A stretch of DNA of 64,000 nt, taken from Virgibacillus alimentarius (lineage in GTDB: Bacteria; Bacillota; Bacilli; Bacillales; Amphibacillaceae). Below, one piece after another: positions 16,066 to 25,208 of this stretch (positions within the stretch are counted from its first letter, which is position 1; the number at the start of each line of letters is the position of its first letter). The stretch covers positions 1 to 64,000 of the forward strand of contig NZ_JFBD01000056.1 in assembly GCF_000709085.1 (NCBI RefSeq), read 5' to 3'. Position numbers and translations under genes: made by a program. The notes beneath the pieces were generated by a model that ran no database searches, was not told the DNA's origin, and was given only the letters and a program-made list of their open reading frames with translations.

Positions 16066-17418
16066 TTATCTGCTTTTTAAACGTATGTTGCCTGGAAGTC
16101 TCATTGCTAAGAATAATACGAAACCACAAAAAATGAGACAGATGAGCGCTACACGATGAAAATGTTCAAAACTGATATTATTGTTAAATGCAAGACCTAA
16201 TAAACTTGACGATAAAATAGAACCAAGATAACGGCTTGTTTGGAATAATCCAGATGCTGAACCAGTCTCTTCTGGCTTAACATGCTCAAAAAGCGCTGTT
16301 TGCATTGAGATATTATTAAATCCGTTACTCGTACCAAGGATTGCCATGATGATAAGCAGCCAGAACAGTGGTGAAGATTCATTAAAAGTGAGCAGTAATG
16401 CTGTTCCTATTAGAAGGGTTGCTGCCCCCATAAGGAGTGGCAATTTCGAACCATACCGATCAATAAGACGCCCTGCAAATGGTGCAATAAACACGCCAAA
16501 TCCTGCCAGAGCAAGCATGATTAGCCCTGTATGCTGTGCGTCGTAGTGCAGCACTTTCTGTAAAAATGTTGGAAATCCAAAGAAATAACAGTAATAAACA
16601 AGATTAATACTTATAAATTGCAGATAAATAAAGGATACATTGGAATTGCTTTTTAATGACGCCAGATCAATAAAAGGTTCTTGCTGCCGTTTTTCAAAAA
16701 AGTAAAAAGCGAACATACCAGCAAGAAAGATAAACATGGCTACAAAGTTAATGTTATTTTCCAGTGAGAGTAAAAATAAAATTAGTCCAACGATGGATAC
16801 CATAAACAGAGAGATACCAATAAAGTCAATACGTCCTATTTCAAGCTTCGCCTTTCCGGTATTTGGCAAGACGAAAATCGCTAAAATGAACGATAAGATA
16901 ATAAAAGGAAAGTTGATGATGAAAATAGACGGCCAATCCCAGGAAGCAATTAAAAAACCGCCCACAGATGGTCCAAAAGCTGCGGACGTTGTTGAAAAAA
17001 TCGACAACGTGGCTAATGCCTTGGCTTGGCCATCTGTAATATTGGTTCGCACCATACTCATTCCACTAGGAAATAATGTAGAACTGCCAATCGCCTGCAG
17101 TGCACGGCAACCTAATAAAAAGGGAAGATTAGGCGAAAATGGAGCTAAAATACAAGATACAGCTACCAAAAAAAGACCGGTTAAAAACAGCCTTTTAGGA
17201 CCAAACATATCACTTAGTTTTCCCATAACAGGCTGCCCGGCTGAACTTGCAAGGTAAAAAATGGATATTAACCATGACGCATCAGCAAATGTTAATGCGA
17301 ATTCATTTTGAAGTCTAGTTAATGCTACTGAAATCATAGATGAATTTAATGGATTAAGCAATGTGCCAAGCCCAATCGTTAATACAAATAACCTTTGCTT
17401 CTGTAGACTTTTAGTCAT
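16066..17418 (-). CDS. MFS transporter, drug-efflux type
   Basis: A 450-residue major facilitator protein with about 12-14 helices. Helix 1 has LNPLNSSMISVALTRLQNEF, helix 2 ASWLISIFYLASSAGQPVMGKLSD followed by the MFS loop GPKRLF, helix 4 GCRALQAIGSSTLFPSG, and helix 5 FGPSVGGFLIASWDWPSIF. These resemble DHA2-type efflux proteins, although the protein is shorter than the two plus-strand pumps and less similar to them. AGGTGAT precedes the ATG. It is monocistronic and converges on the marR-MFS unit. It strengthens the view of this region as an efflux island. Confidence 0.87.
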   Translation of the reverse strand: MTKSLQKQRLFVLTIGLGTLLNPLNSSMISVALTRLQNEFALTFADASWLISIFYLASSAGQPVMGKLSDMFGPKRLFLTGLFLVAVSCILAPFSPNLPFLLGCRALQAIGSSTLFPSGMSMVRTNITDGQAKALATLSIFSTTSAAFGPSVGGFLIASWDWPSIFIINFPFIILSFILAIFVLPNTGKAKLEIGRIDFIGISLFMVSIVGLILFLLSLENNINFVAMFIFLAGMFAFYFFEKRQQEPFIDLASLKSNSNVSFIYLQFISINLVYYCYFFGFPTFLQKVLHYDAQHTGLIMLALAGFGVFIAPFAGRLIDRYGSKLPLLMGAATLLIGTALLLTFNESSPLFWLLIIMAILGTSNGFNNISMQTALFEHVKPEETGSASGLFQTSRYLGSILSSSLLGLAFNNNISFEHFHRVALICLIFCGFVLFLAMRLPGNIRLKSR

Positions 17419-17524
17419 TATATCACCTGAATTTTTTAAAAAATATAATAATAACTTCTATCATATACAACTCTTTTGTAATAAAAAAGTAGATTGCTTA
17501 TAAAGTGTGTAGAAGCTGTATAAT

Positions 17525-17564
17525 AAAAAAATGCCTTCTGTTAGATTACAACAGAGACATTTTA
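17525..17564 (-). terminator. Terminator of the YeiH-family gene
   Basis: Read on the minus strand, AAAATGTCTCTGTT pairs with AACAGAAGGCATTTT with one bulge and runs into T-rich sequence. It starts 19 bp after the gene stop. Confidence 0.75.
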
Positions 17565-17582
17565 AATGAAACTTCGATAATT

Positions 17583-18608
17583 TTAAATGATTAGATAAGC
17601 TAATAACGAAAGACAAACTGATGTGATCGTCATAGCTGCCAGAGGCTTTAATGCCCTTCTTCGCAAGTCCTGTAAGCTGACATTCAGTCCGAGTCCAACC
17701 ATCGCAGCAGTTAGTAACCAGGTTGATGCTGTATATACACCTTCTAATACATTTTCTGAAACAGGAATGGAATGACCAAATACGTAGCTTCCTAAAATAC
17801 TAAGTAAAATAAAACCAAGTAAAAACCATGGGAATGCTACCTTATTTTGTTCTTGATTAGAGCTTTTTCTTTTCATGAAATAAATAAAGATGAAACAAAG
17901 CGGCACAAGTAAAAACACACGTCCTAATTTTGCAAGCAGGCCTATTGCCAGTGCATCTTCCCCTGCAGGTGCGGCTGCAATTGCGACGTGGGCAAGTTCA
18001 TGTAAACTAATACCTGACCAAATACCATATTCGTCAGGGAGTAGCGGTAAAATAGGTCTTAATAACGTATATCCTATCGCAAATACAGTTCCCATTAAAG
18101 CAATAATGCCGACTCCTATCGCGGTGTCTTCATCTTTTGCTTTTACAATAGGTGCGACAGCTGCTATTGCTGCTGCTCCGCAAACCCCGGTTCCAACACC
18201 AAGTAATAGGGAAATGGATTTGTCTGCTTTTAGCACTTTAGCAAGCCAGACTGTTACCGAAATGGCAAAGACAATGACCAAAGCATCACGAGCCAGCAAC
18301 CCCAACCCCTCATTAAAGACGGTAGCCATATTCAGCCTAAGACCATATAAAATGATCGCTAATCGTAGTAATTTTTTCGAAGAGAATGTAATACCTTGGC
18401 GAAGGACTTCTGGATATCCAAAGATTTGACGATAAAGAACTGCAATTATGATGGCACATGCTAATTGGCCAATATGATCAAATCCGGGTATCAATGCTAA
18501 TAAATAACCTAGTAGTGCAATAAAAAAGGTAAATGCAATTCCTGTAATCCATAAAAGCGATTCATTTGGAATTCGTTGTGGTTTTTCCTGCTGTAATTGT
18601 GATCCCAT
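17583..18608 (-). CDS. YeiH-family putative sulfate exporter
   Basis: A 341-residue polytopic protein of the UPF0324/YeiH family, with about ten hydrophobic helices. Characteristic stretches include LRLAIILYGLRLNMATVFNEG, SLLLGVGTGVCGAAAIAAVAPIVKAKDEDTA and SGISLHELAHVAIAAAPAG. The family is annotated as putative sulfate/sulfite exporters, often beside a LysR regulator of the CysL/YeiE type; here the LysR gene is divergent with 121 bp between. AAGGAGGTG precedes the ATG. The transported ion has not been established for most members; sulfite efflux is the context-based guess. Confidence 0.87.
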   Translation of the reverse strand: MGSQLQQEKPQRIPNESLLWITGIAFTFFIALLGYLLALIPGFDHIGQLACAIIIAVLYRQIFGYPEVLRQGITFSSKKLLRLAIILYGLRLNMATVFNEGLGLLARDALVIVFAISVTVWLAKVLKADKSISLLLGVGTGVCGAAAIAAVAPIVKAKDEDTAIGVGIIALMGTVFAIGYTLLRPILPLLPDEYGIWSGISLHELAHVAIAAAPAGEDALAIGLLAKLGRVFLLVPLCFIFIYFMKRKSSNQEQNKVAFPWFLLGFILLSILGSYVFGHSIPVSENVLEGVYTASTWLLTAAMVGLGLNVSLQDLRRRALKPLAAMTITSVCLSLLAYLII

Positions 18609-18661
18609 TTAAACACCTCCTTACTTCAGCATAGTTGAATATTGTTTATAAGGAAAATAAT

Positions 18662-18682
18662 TTATCGTGATATTAATGATAA
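18662..18682. promoter_or_regulatory. LysR-type binding box between divergent genes
   Basis: TTATC-N11-GATAA is the T-N11-A dyad typical of LysR-family sites. It lies about 50 bp from the YeiH gene and just before a TATAAT at 18692-18697 for the LysR gene, covering its -35 region, as expected for autorepression and divergent activation. Confidence 0.6.
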
Positions 18683-18729
18683 GTAAAATGGTATAATAGC
18701 AAAAGAACAGGATAAGGAGGTGTAGGACA

Positions 18730-19647
18730 ATGGATCAACATTTACAAGTATTTGTAACAGTGGCGGAACAACAAAACTTCTCCCGAGCAGCTAATGAGCA
18801 TCATATGACACAACCAGCCGTCAGCCAATATATCCGTGCTCTTGAAGATACGATTGGAACAAGACTGCTTGAGCGAACGAATAAATATGTACGTTTAAAT
18901 AAGGCGGGTGAAATTGTTTACCATCATGCAAAGGAAATTCTAGGGCTTTATACAAAAATGCAAAATTTAGTCGATGATTTGGAACATAAAGCAAGTGGCC
19001 CGCTGTCGATTGGAGCGAGCTATACATTTGGTGAATATGTACTTCCGAGGATCATTGCTAATTTACAGGATATCTATCCAGATATTGTGCCTACTGTAAC
19101 GATCGGAAATACATTTAAAATTGCTGATTTAGTAGCAAGTCATCAACTGGATATCGGGATTGTTGAAGGGCATTTTAATGAATCGAAGTTAATAGCAGAG
19201 CCATTTGCGGAGGATCACATGGTAATTGTAGCCTCCCCTGACCATAAATGGATTCGAGGGAAAGAACGAGTAAAAATCAGTGATTTAGAAAATGAGACAT
19301 GGATTGTACGTGAACATGGTTCAGGCACGAGGGAAGCAACGGAAAAAATGTTTCAGCTCTTTCATATTACCCCCGATAATTTTATGCATTATAGTAGCAC
19401 ACAACCGATTAAAGAGTCTGTTGAGGCTGGTTTAGGAATTAGCCTGCTATCACAATGGGCAATTCAAAAAGAATTATGTCATGGTGATCTGGAAATCATA
19501 AAAGTCAATGGTTTACCGCTTTCCCGTCAATTTTCCATTGTGACGAAATCACCATTTCAAACAAAGGCTTTGGAAGTTTTTATCGAATTATTACGTAATA
19601 ATAAGATGTTAACTACATTACAACAAACGAAGGAACCCAACTTATAA
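18730..19647 (+). CDS. LysR-family regulator (CysL/YeiE-like)
   Basis: A 305-residue LysR-type regulator. The N-terminal winged helix reads QNFSRAANEHHMTQPAVSQYIRALEDTIGTRLLERTNKYVRLNKAGE, and a periplasmic-binding-like effector domain follows from about residue 90 (LSIGASYTFGEYVLPRIIANL). The sequence GASYTFGEYVLP resembles CysL/CbbR-group proteins, which often control sulfite or carbon assimilation and neighbour YeiH exporters. AAGGAGGTG lies 9 nt before the ATG. The stop codon falls inside the loop of a large terminator hairpin. It probably activates the divergent exporter gene. Confidence 0.9.
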   Translation: MDQHLQVFVTVAEQQNFSRAANEHHMTQPAVSQYIRALEDTIGTRLLERTNKYVRLNKAGEIVYHHAKEILGLYTKMQNLVDDLEHKASGPLSIGASYTFGEYVLPRIIANLQDIYPDIVPTVTIGNTFKIADLVASHQLDIGIVEGHFNESKLIAEPFAEDHMVIVASPDHKWIRGKERVKISDLENETWIVREHGSGTREATEKMFQLFHITPDNFMHYSSTQPIKESVEAGLGISLLSQWAIQKELCHGDLEIIKVNGLPLSRQFSIVTKSPFQTKALEVFIELLRNNKMLTTLQQTKEPNL

Positions 19648-19667
19648 GCGGGTTCCTTCGTTTGTTG
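19621..19667. terminator. 18-bp-stem bidirectional terminator overlapping the LysR gene end
   Basis: CAACAAACGAAGGAACCC pairs perfectly with 19650-19667 around an 11-nt loop holding the LysR stop codon (19645-19647). The left arm is coding for QQTKEP. The right arm ends 2 bp before the stop of the opposing gene, so one hairpin serves both convergent genes. Confidence 0.88.
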
Positions 19668-19668
19668 C

Positions 19669-20751
19669 TTAACGAAAAGATGTCTTAAATTGTTTCTGTG
19701 AAGTGACCAAGGAATGAACAAGCAGAGCGATTTCAATAATTAAAATAGCTGCAATGATCCATTTTCCATAAATTAAAATTGCCTCTTGAGTGGAAGCAAT
19801 CCAAGCCGGTTTGATATTAAAATTTGTATTAAATTTCAAAGTAAATGTATAAAACATACAAAAAGTAAAGATACGTGACCATTGTGAAGGGTGATAAAAA
19901 GCAATTCCTTTTATAAAACCATACCGCTGTATTCGAAACACACCCCGACTTATTTCCAATATCTCATGAATGATAAAGATAAAGAATACAACACTCCATA
20001 AAGCAAGAAGATTTCTGTAACTGAAAGTTTGTGAGATCAATGCAGCAGAGCCAATGATAGAGAGTGCCCCGTGTAAAATACAGTTGGGTGCCATCCAGTC
20101 ATCCATCAGACTCCATGTAAATTTTACGTAGCGCTTAAGCATTAATAAGGCACTCAATAGGTAAAAAATAAACCCTAAAATAATTAATGTCATATTAATA
20201 TAAAAATAAGAGCTGAAATCGTCCCACACATTATTATACATAAGTGCTAATGATTGTGTGCTCACTGTAGTTAATAATAAGATTCCGTTAACATTTTCAT
20301 TTGATTTTCCTGTCCATATTTGTATTATTGTTTTTATAGATACAATAAAATAGATCAGCCATAAACATGTATTTATAATGATTAACGGGATTACGATCCG
20401 ATTAAAGATAGGAAAATAGTTGCTAATAATGATGACAGTTACTGATGTACTGGCTACCCATGTTCCAATACGAAAGCGTCCAATAGGGTGTTCATAATGG
20501 ATTTTTTTAAATTTGCTTGTCAAAATAGAAGCTGCAAAAGATGTCATAAAGAAAGCCCAGATGATGATTGTTACTAATGCCAGTAATTTATACCATAAAG
20601 CATTTTCACTGAAATTTGGTCCAACATTTAAACTGAAGACACCAACCGCCATCACAATTGCACCGGAAACCGTTTGAACAAAAATTAGCCTTTTATATAT
20701 GAGATAGTAAACAAGGAAGAATAAAGCAATAAACCCTATAATATATAACAC
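19669..20751 (-). CDS. Polytopic membrane protein of unknown function
   Basis: I do not recognise this 360-residue protein with confidence. It has about ten hydrophobic helices, few charged residues, and short loops, including HYEHPIGRFRIGTWVAST, HGALSIIGSAALISQ and FYHPSQWSRIFTF. Ten helices and the WVASTSVT element are faintly reminiscent of the TDT/SLAC1 (TehA-like) anion channel family, but I cannot confirm that. The start is a GTG at 20749-20751 with AGGAGG 7-8 nt upstream. It is monocistronic and convergent with the LysR gene. Confidence 0.7.
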   Translation of the reverse strand: MLYIIGFIALFFLVYYLIYKRLIFVQTVSGAIVMAVGVFSLNVGPNFSENALWYKLLALVTIIIWAFFMTSFAASILTSKFKKIHYEHPIGRFRIGTWVASTSVTVIIISNYFPIFNRIVIPLIIINTCLWLIYFIVSIKTIIQIWTGKSNENVNGILLLTTVSTQSLALMYNNVWDDFSSYFYINMTLIILGFIFYLLSALLMLKRYVKFTWSLMDDWMAPNCILHGALSIIGSAALISQTFSYRNLLALWSVVFFIFIIHEILEISRGVFRIQRYGFIKGIAFYHPSQWSRIFTFCMFYTFTLKFNTNFNIKPAWIASTQEAILIYGKWIIAAILIIEIALLVHSLVTSQKQFKTSFR

Positions 20752-20980
20752 ACTAAATCCTCCTTGAATAGTTAGCTTTACCTACTCTATTAGTATATAT
20801 TATTTGATATCGCTATGAAAGCAGATTATCTTTTCACTCGTTTCGTAATCTTAAAAAATTATATAAAAAAATAGTATGACATATTTATAATCTGTTATAC
20901 TAGAGTTGTATTATAGTAATAGTCCCTCTTTTTTAAATCTTTGCAATTAAGTGGAAGTAGGTGAAGGAGGAGTTATACGC

Positions 20981-21265
20981 GTGAAGCAAAATGATTTGAA
21001 ACAGGATGATTATCGTTTTAAAGTAGCGAATAGAGAAGCATTAATAGGGGTCGGATTAGTTGTTTTTAACTTTATCTGGTGGTTTGCTTTTGCATATGGT
21101 TTAGGTAGTAAAGACCCAGCTAATTATAAGTATGTATTTGGATTTCCCGCATGGTTTTTTTATAGTTGTATACTCGGCTTTATAATCATGACTGTGTTAG
21201 TAACAGTAATTGTAAAGAAATACTTTGTTGATATTCCATTTGATGACGAAGGAGAAGTAAAATGA
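20981..21265 (+). CDS. YhdT-family small subunit beside the pantothenate symporter
   Basis: A 94-residue protein with two transmembrane helices (ALIGVGLVVFNFIWWFAFAYGLG and FPAWFFYSCILGFIIMTVLVTVIV), matching the YhdT/DUF997 family that is regularly encoded directly before panF. Start GTG 20981 is chosen because GGAGGAG stands 7 nt upstream; the longer frame has no better start. It overlaps the next gene by 4 bp (ATGA), so the two are translationally coupled. Its role is unknown; an accessory subunit of the symporter is the usual assumption. Confidence 0.85.
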   Translation: MKQNDLKQDDYRFKVANREALIGVGLVVFNFIWWFAFAYGLGSKDPANYKYVFGFPAWFFYSCILGFIIMTVLVTVIVKKYFVDIPFDDEGEVK

Positions 21266-22689
21266 ACTGGCAAGCATTGGTTCCTTTACTTGGATTCTTG
21301 ATCATCATATTTGGTGTTGGCATGTGGTCCAGCAGGTATGTTAAATCATCTCATTCATTTTTACAGGAATATTTTTTAGGCGACAGAAGTTTGGGTGGTT
21401 TTATTTTAGCAATGACAATGACGGCAACATATGGCAGCGCCAGCAGTTTTATTGGGGGACCGGGTGCCGCTTACGACAAAGGATTAGGCTGGGTATTATT
21501 AGCAATGTCACAAGTTGCGACAGGCTATTTTGTGTTAATGGTATTAGGGAAGAAATTTGCCATTATCACTCGTAGGTATAAGGCAGTAACTATGATCGAC
21601 TTCCTAAAAAAAAGATATCAATCGAAGTGGGTTGTATTGTTTTCAGCAATCAGTATTATTATTTTCTTATTTTCAGCAATGGCGGCACAATGGATTGGTG
21701 GCGCTAGATTAATTGAGTCTTTAACAGGGATGCAATATACGACTGCATTATTTATTTTTGCCGTCTCTGTTTTGTTTTATGTAATCATTGGCGGATTTCG
21801 AGCTGTTGCTTTCACTGACGCTATACAAGGCAGTATTATGTTCCTTGGTACACTCATATTACTGATTGCAACAATTATTGCCGGAGGCGGGCTTTCTAAT
21901 ATTATGGCAGACCTTTATACGGAGAACCCAAATCTATTAAGTCCTTATGGAGCAGAAAGGGATTTGACGCCTGCTTATGTATCTTCATTTTGGATTCTTG
22001 TAGGGGTTGGAGTTGTAGCACTGCCGCAAATTGCTGTACGAGCCATGTCTTATAAAAATGCTAAATCCATGCACCGTGCCCTGATCATTGGGACATTTGT
22101 CGTCGGCTTTATTATGTTGAATATGCACTTAATCGGTGTGCTGGCAAGACCCATCTTGCCGGATATCGAAATAGGTGATAAGGTGATGCCTCTTATTGCA
22201 TTAGAAGTTTTACCGTCATGGCTGGCAGGAATTGTTTTAGCAGCCCCAATGGCAGCAATTATGTCTACTGTAGATTCTTTATTGCTAATAGTAAGTTCAT
22301 CGATTGTAAAGGACTTATATTTAAACTATATACAGCCAAAAGCCTCACATGTACGGATCAAGCAATTAAGCATAGGTGTTACAGCAGTTTTAGGAATGAT
22401 TGTTTTTGTTATGGCACTGAACCCGCCTGATTTAATAATATGGCTGAATTTATTTGCATTTGGCGGACTGGAAGCGGCCTTCATTTGGCCGATTATTTTA
22501 GGGCTTTATTGGAATAAAGGAAATAAATATGGTGCACTTGCTTCTATGATCGTTGGAGTAGGATTGTATATTCTTTCGGATACATTTTATCCAGAGCCAT
22601 TTGGATTTCATTCTGTAGTGTTGCCAACAGTGTTAGCATTGTTGGCATATGTAGTAGTTAGTCTCGGTACGCAGAAAAAAAACTTTTAG
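21262..22689 (+). CDS. panF: Sodium/pantothenate symporter PanF
   Basis: A 475-residue member of the sodium:solute symporter family (SSS), with about 13 helices. Features include the early YFLGDRSLGGFILAMTMTATYGSASSFIGGPGAAY region, the helix-5 signature MAAQWIGGARLIESLTG, and DAIQGSIMFLGT, which match pantothenate permeases rather than proline or glucose members. It imports pantothenate, the precursor of coenzyme A, using the sodium gradient. It overlaps the YhdT-like gene by 4 bp. Substrate assignment rests on the YhdT pairing and sequence resemblance. Confidence 0.88.
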   Translation: MNWQALVPLLGFLIIIFGVGMWSSRYVKSSHSFLQEYFLGDRSLGGFILAMTMTATYGSASSFIGGPGAAYDKGLGWVLLAMSQVATGYFVLMVLGKKFAIITRRYKAVTMIDFLKKRYQSKWVVLFSAISIIIFLFSAMAAQWIGGARLIESLTGMQYTTALFIFAVSVLFYVIIGGFRAVAFTDAIQGSIMFLGTLILLIATIIAGGGLSNIMADLYTENPNLLSPYGAERDLTPAYVSSFWILVGVGVVALPQIAVRAMSYKNAKSMHRALIIGTFVVGFIMLNMHLIGVLARPILPDIEIGDKVMPLIALEVLPSWLAGIVLAAPMAAIMSTVDSLLLIVSSSIVKDLYLNYIQPKASHVRIKQLSIGVTAVLGMIVFVMALNPPDLIIWLNLFAFGGLEAAFIWPIILGLYWNKGNKYGALASMIVGVGLYILSDTFYPEPFGFHSVVLPTVLALLAYVVVSLGTQKKNF

Positions 22690-23066
22690 AACTTAATAAA
22701 AAATTCTACTCGATTATGATATGCTCTCCTGAAGGTAGACAGGCCAAAAAATAAAAGTCTGTTTCACTAGACCAACCTATATAAAAGAAACAATAAAAAA
22801 CACCTTTGAAATGGTATAATCAAAATATACTAATTCGGAGGTGTTTTTGCGTGGGCAAAAACGTGTAAAGCGGTATAATGGTCATAGAAAATTAATAGAT
22901 ACGGCAAAGGGAAGGACGACCTCTATGAACAAAGATAGAAAAACAATTTGGAAAGTACGTATGGATATTGTGCAGGACGCTTTAGCGGCCTTAGCCCTAT
23001 GGAATATAGAGCTAAAGCCGCTTAGACCCTGTTATTATTTCCGCTGTCTACTCGACAGAGGGCAGT
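22690..23066. other. Intergenic region with inverted repeat and unexplained ORF
   Basis: AAAAACACCT (22796-22805) and AGGTGTTTTT (22839-22848) form a 10-bp inverted repeat around a TATAAT at 22815-22820, with a CGGAGGTG ribosome-like site in the right arm. An open frame from GTG 22841 runs 79 codons to 23080 and overlaps the end of the next gene; its product is basic and unlike anything I know. A hairpin with AGCGGC/GCCGCT arms lies at about 22981-23022. This may be a decayed small element. Confidence 0.35.
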
Positions 23067-25052
23067 TCAAATTTGAGTAGACTTTTTTGCAAATGAAACA
23101 AAACTTTCCAAAGACTTTGCATTCGCCAATGACCCTTTGTTAACAACCTCTTCAACGTCTTTTCCCATTAATATTTTTTTCACTGGAATTTCCAATTTCT
23201 TGCCGTTTAATGTTCTAGGTAAATCGCTAACTTCATAGATTTCGGTTGGTGTATGCCTTGGAGAGCATTGTGTTCTAATTTGCTTTTTGATTGCTTGTTT
23301 GATTTCGTCGGTTAATGGATATCCTTCTTTCATCACAACAAATAATGGTACGAATGAGTCTCCATCATTTTTTGGAATATCCACTATTAAACTATCAGCT
23401 ACTTGACTAATTTGATCTACAGCCCGGTAAATTTCACTTGTACCAATACGAATACCACCGCGGTTTATCGTTGCGTCAGATCGGCCGTAAATCACACAAG
23501 TATGCCGGTCGGTTATTTTTAAATAGTCTCCGTGTCTCCAAATGCCTGGATATACATCAAAATAGCTTTCATGCAATCGAACACCATCTTGGTCATTCCA
23601 AAAATAAATCGGCATGGATGGAAACGGTTCGGTTAAAACAAGTTCTCCTACTTCGTCAATCAGGGGTTTACCACTGTCATCGAAGCTTTCAATTTTTGCC
23701 CCAAGTCCCCTGCATTGCAATTCCCCTGCATAAACGGGGAGGATCGGTGCGCCTAATATAAATGCTGTGCAAATATCAGTTCCTCCACTGGCAGAAGCTA
23801 TCCACAAATCCTTTTTCACATTTTCATAGCACCACTGGAAACCTTCTGGTGGCAAGGGAGAGCCAGTCGAGCTGATATTTTTCAAGTGTTGTAAATTAAA
23901 GTCTTCTTTAGGTGTAATTTCATCCTTCATACAGCCAGTGATGAAACTGGCACTTGTGCCGAAGATAGTCATTTTTGTCTGCTCTGCAAATTTCCAAAGC
24001 ATCTTTTTATTCGGATATCCTGGGCTTCCGTCATATAAAATAATGGTACTTCCAGTTAGCAATCCGCCAACAAGAAAGTTCCACATCATCCAGCCGGTTG
24101 TGGTAAACCAAAAGAAACGGTCGTCTTCACTGAGATCCGCATGGAAAGTTAACGCTTTTAAATGTTCCAGTAAAATACCACCCTGGCTTTGTACGATCGG
24201 TTTTGGTTTTCCCGTTGTACCGGAAGAAAATAATACCCATAGTGGGTCATTAAATGGAACATATTCATAAGTAAGGTTTGCTGTTGGGCTAGGTTGCATT
24301 GCTTCTTCCCAATGAATAACGTTTTTCAGTCTGCTGAAATCTGGGTTGTTATCTAAATAAGAAATAGCAATCGTTGCTTCTAGTGTTGGAAGTTCCGACT
24401 GGATTTCTTCAGCAATTTGACTACGATCAAAGTCTTTTCCGTTATACCGGTAGCCATCAACGGTAACCATCACTTTAGGTTCAATTTGTTTAAACCGGTC
24501 AATAACACTTTGTGTTCCAAAATCCGGAGAAGCACTGGACCATATAGCACCTAAACTAGCTGTAGCTAGAAAAGCTACAATTGTTTCATAGATATTTGCT
24601 ACGTAAGCAACAATGCGATCTCCTTTTTTTACTCCCAACTTTTTCAGTGTATGCTGGAGGTTTATCGTATCCTGATAAAGCTGTTCCCAAGTTATTTCAG
24701 CAGTCTTCCTGTTTTCGGAAGCATGAATAATCGCTGGCTTTTTTTGATTACGATTTCTGAAAATATGTTCTGTATAATTGATAGTCGCCTCCGGAAACCA
24801 TTTTGCTCCAGGCATTTTATGTGTTGTTAATACATTTTGGTAAGGTTTATTGGATTGAATATCAAAATAGTCCCAAATGGATGCCCAAAAGTCTTCCAGT
24901 TCATCGACAGACCACTTCCAAAGCGAATGATAATCCTGAAAATCAAGTTCCTTATGTTGTTTTAACCATTTCATATAGGCGTATATATTTGATTGCTGCA
25001 TCCTGTTGTGAGTCGGTTCCCATAATAAAGTACCTTCCTTCACTGTGTTCAT
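23067..25052 (-). CDS. Acetoacetyl-CoA synthetase (acetoacetate-CoA ligase)
   Basis: A 661-residue ANL-superfamily enzyme that activates acetoacetate with ATP and CoA. The AMP-binding P-loop is LFSSGTTGKPKPIVQSQGG; later motifs are TTTGWMMWNF, ASGGTDIC, the hinge IYGRSDATINRGGIRIG, and the catalytic lysine in PRTLNGKKLEIPVKK. The N-terminal block (LWEPTHNRMQQSNIYAYMKWL) and the GGTDICTAFILG segment separate acetoacetate ligases from acetyl-CoA synthetases. The start is set at 25050-25052, behind AGGGGG; an upstream frame extension lacks a site. Cytoplasmic. It is monocistronic, and could feed ketone bodies or polyhydroxybutyrate products into central metabolism. Confidence 0.9.
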   Translation of the reverse strand: MNTVKEGTLLWEPTHNRMQQSNIYAYMKWLKQHKELDFQDYHSLWKWSVDELEDFWASIWDYFDIQSNKPYQNVLTTHKMPGAKWFPEATINYTEHIFRNRNQKKPAIIHASENRKTAEITWEQLYQDTINLQHTLKKLGVKKGDRIVAYVANIYETIVAFLATASLGAIWSSASPDFGTQSVIDRFKQIEPKVMVTVDGYRYNGKDFDRSQIAEEIQSELPTLEATIAISYLDNNPDFSRLKNVIHWEEAMQPSPTANLTYEYVPFNDPLWVLFSSGTTGKPKPIVQSQGGILLEHLKALTFHADLSEDDRFFWFTTTGWMMWNFLVGGLLTGSTIILYDGSPGYPNKKMLWKFAEQTKMTIFGTSASFITGCMKDEITPKEDFNLQHLKNISSTGSPLPPEGFQWCYENVKKDLWIASASGGTDICTAFILGAPILPVYAGELQCRGLGAKIESFDDSGKPLIDEVGELVLTEPFPSMPIYFWNDQDGVRLHESYFDVYPGIWRHGDYLKITDRHTCVIYGRSDATINRGGIRIGTSEIYRAVDQISQVADSLIVDIPKNDGDSFVPLFVVMKEGYPLTDEIKQAIKKQIRTQCSPRHTPTEIYEVSDLPRTLNGKKLEIPVKKILMGKDVEEVVNKGSLANAKSLESFVSFAKKSTQI

Positions 25053-25140
25053 ATTATTCCCCCTAAATGGTTCGATGCGTACCTTCATTATAAGAAAACG
25101 CTTATCATAAGTAAAGGAGCGGATGAATTTATTTGTAGAA

Positions 25141-25171
25141 GGTATAAATCGGTACGCAATTTCTCATAATA
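25141..25171 (+). promoter_or_regulatory. SigG-like forespore promoter of the ger operon
   Basis: GGTATA (25141-25146) and CATAATA (25165-25171) at 18 bp resemble the SigG consensus (TGNATA, N17-18, CATANTA). Germinant receptor operons are SigG-controlled in Bacillus, which supports the reading. The -35 element has one mismatch. Confidence 0.45.
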
Positions 25172-25208
25172 GGAGGGCATATTCCCGTGAAAAAGGAGGG
25201 TTTATTTG

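Noticed and set aside
22841-23080. 79-codon frame treated as a gene
   Set aside because: Despite a ribosome-like site, the product is unlike known proteins and runs into the next gene; kept only as an unexplained region.
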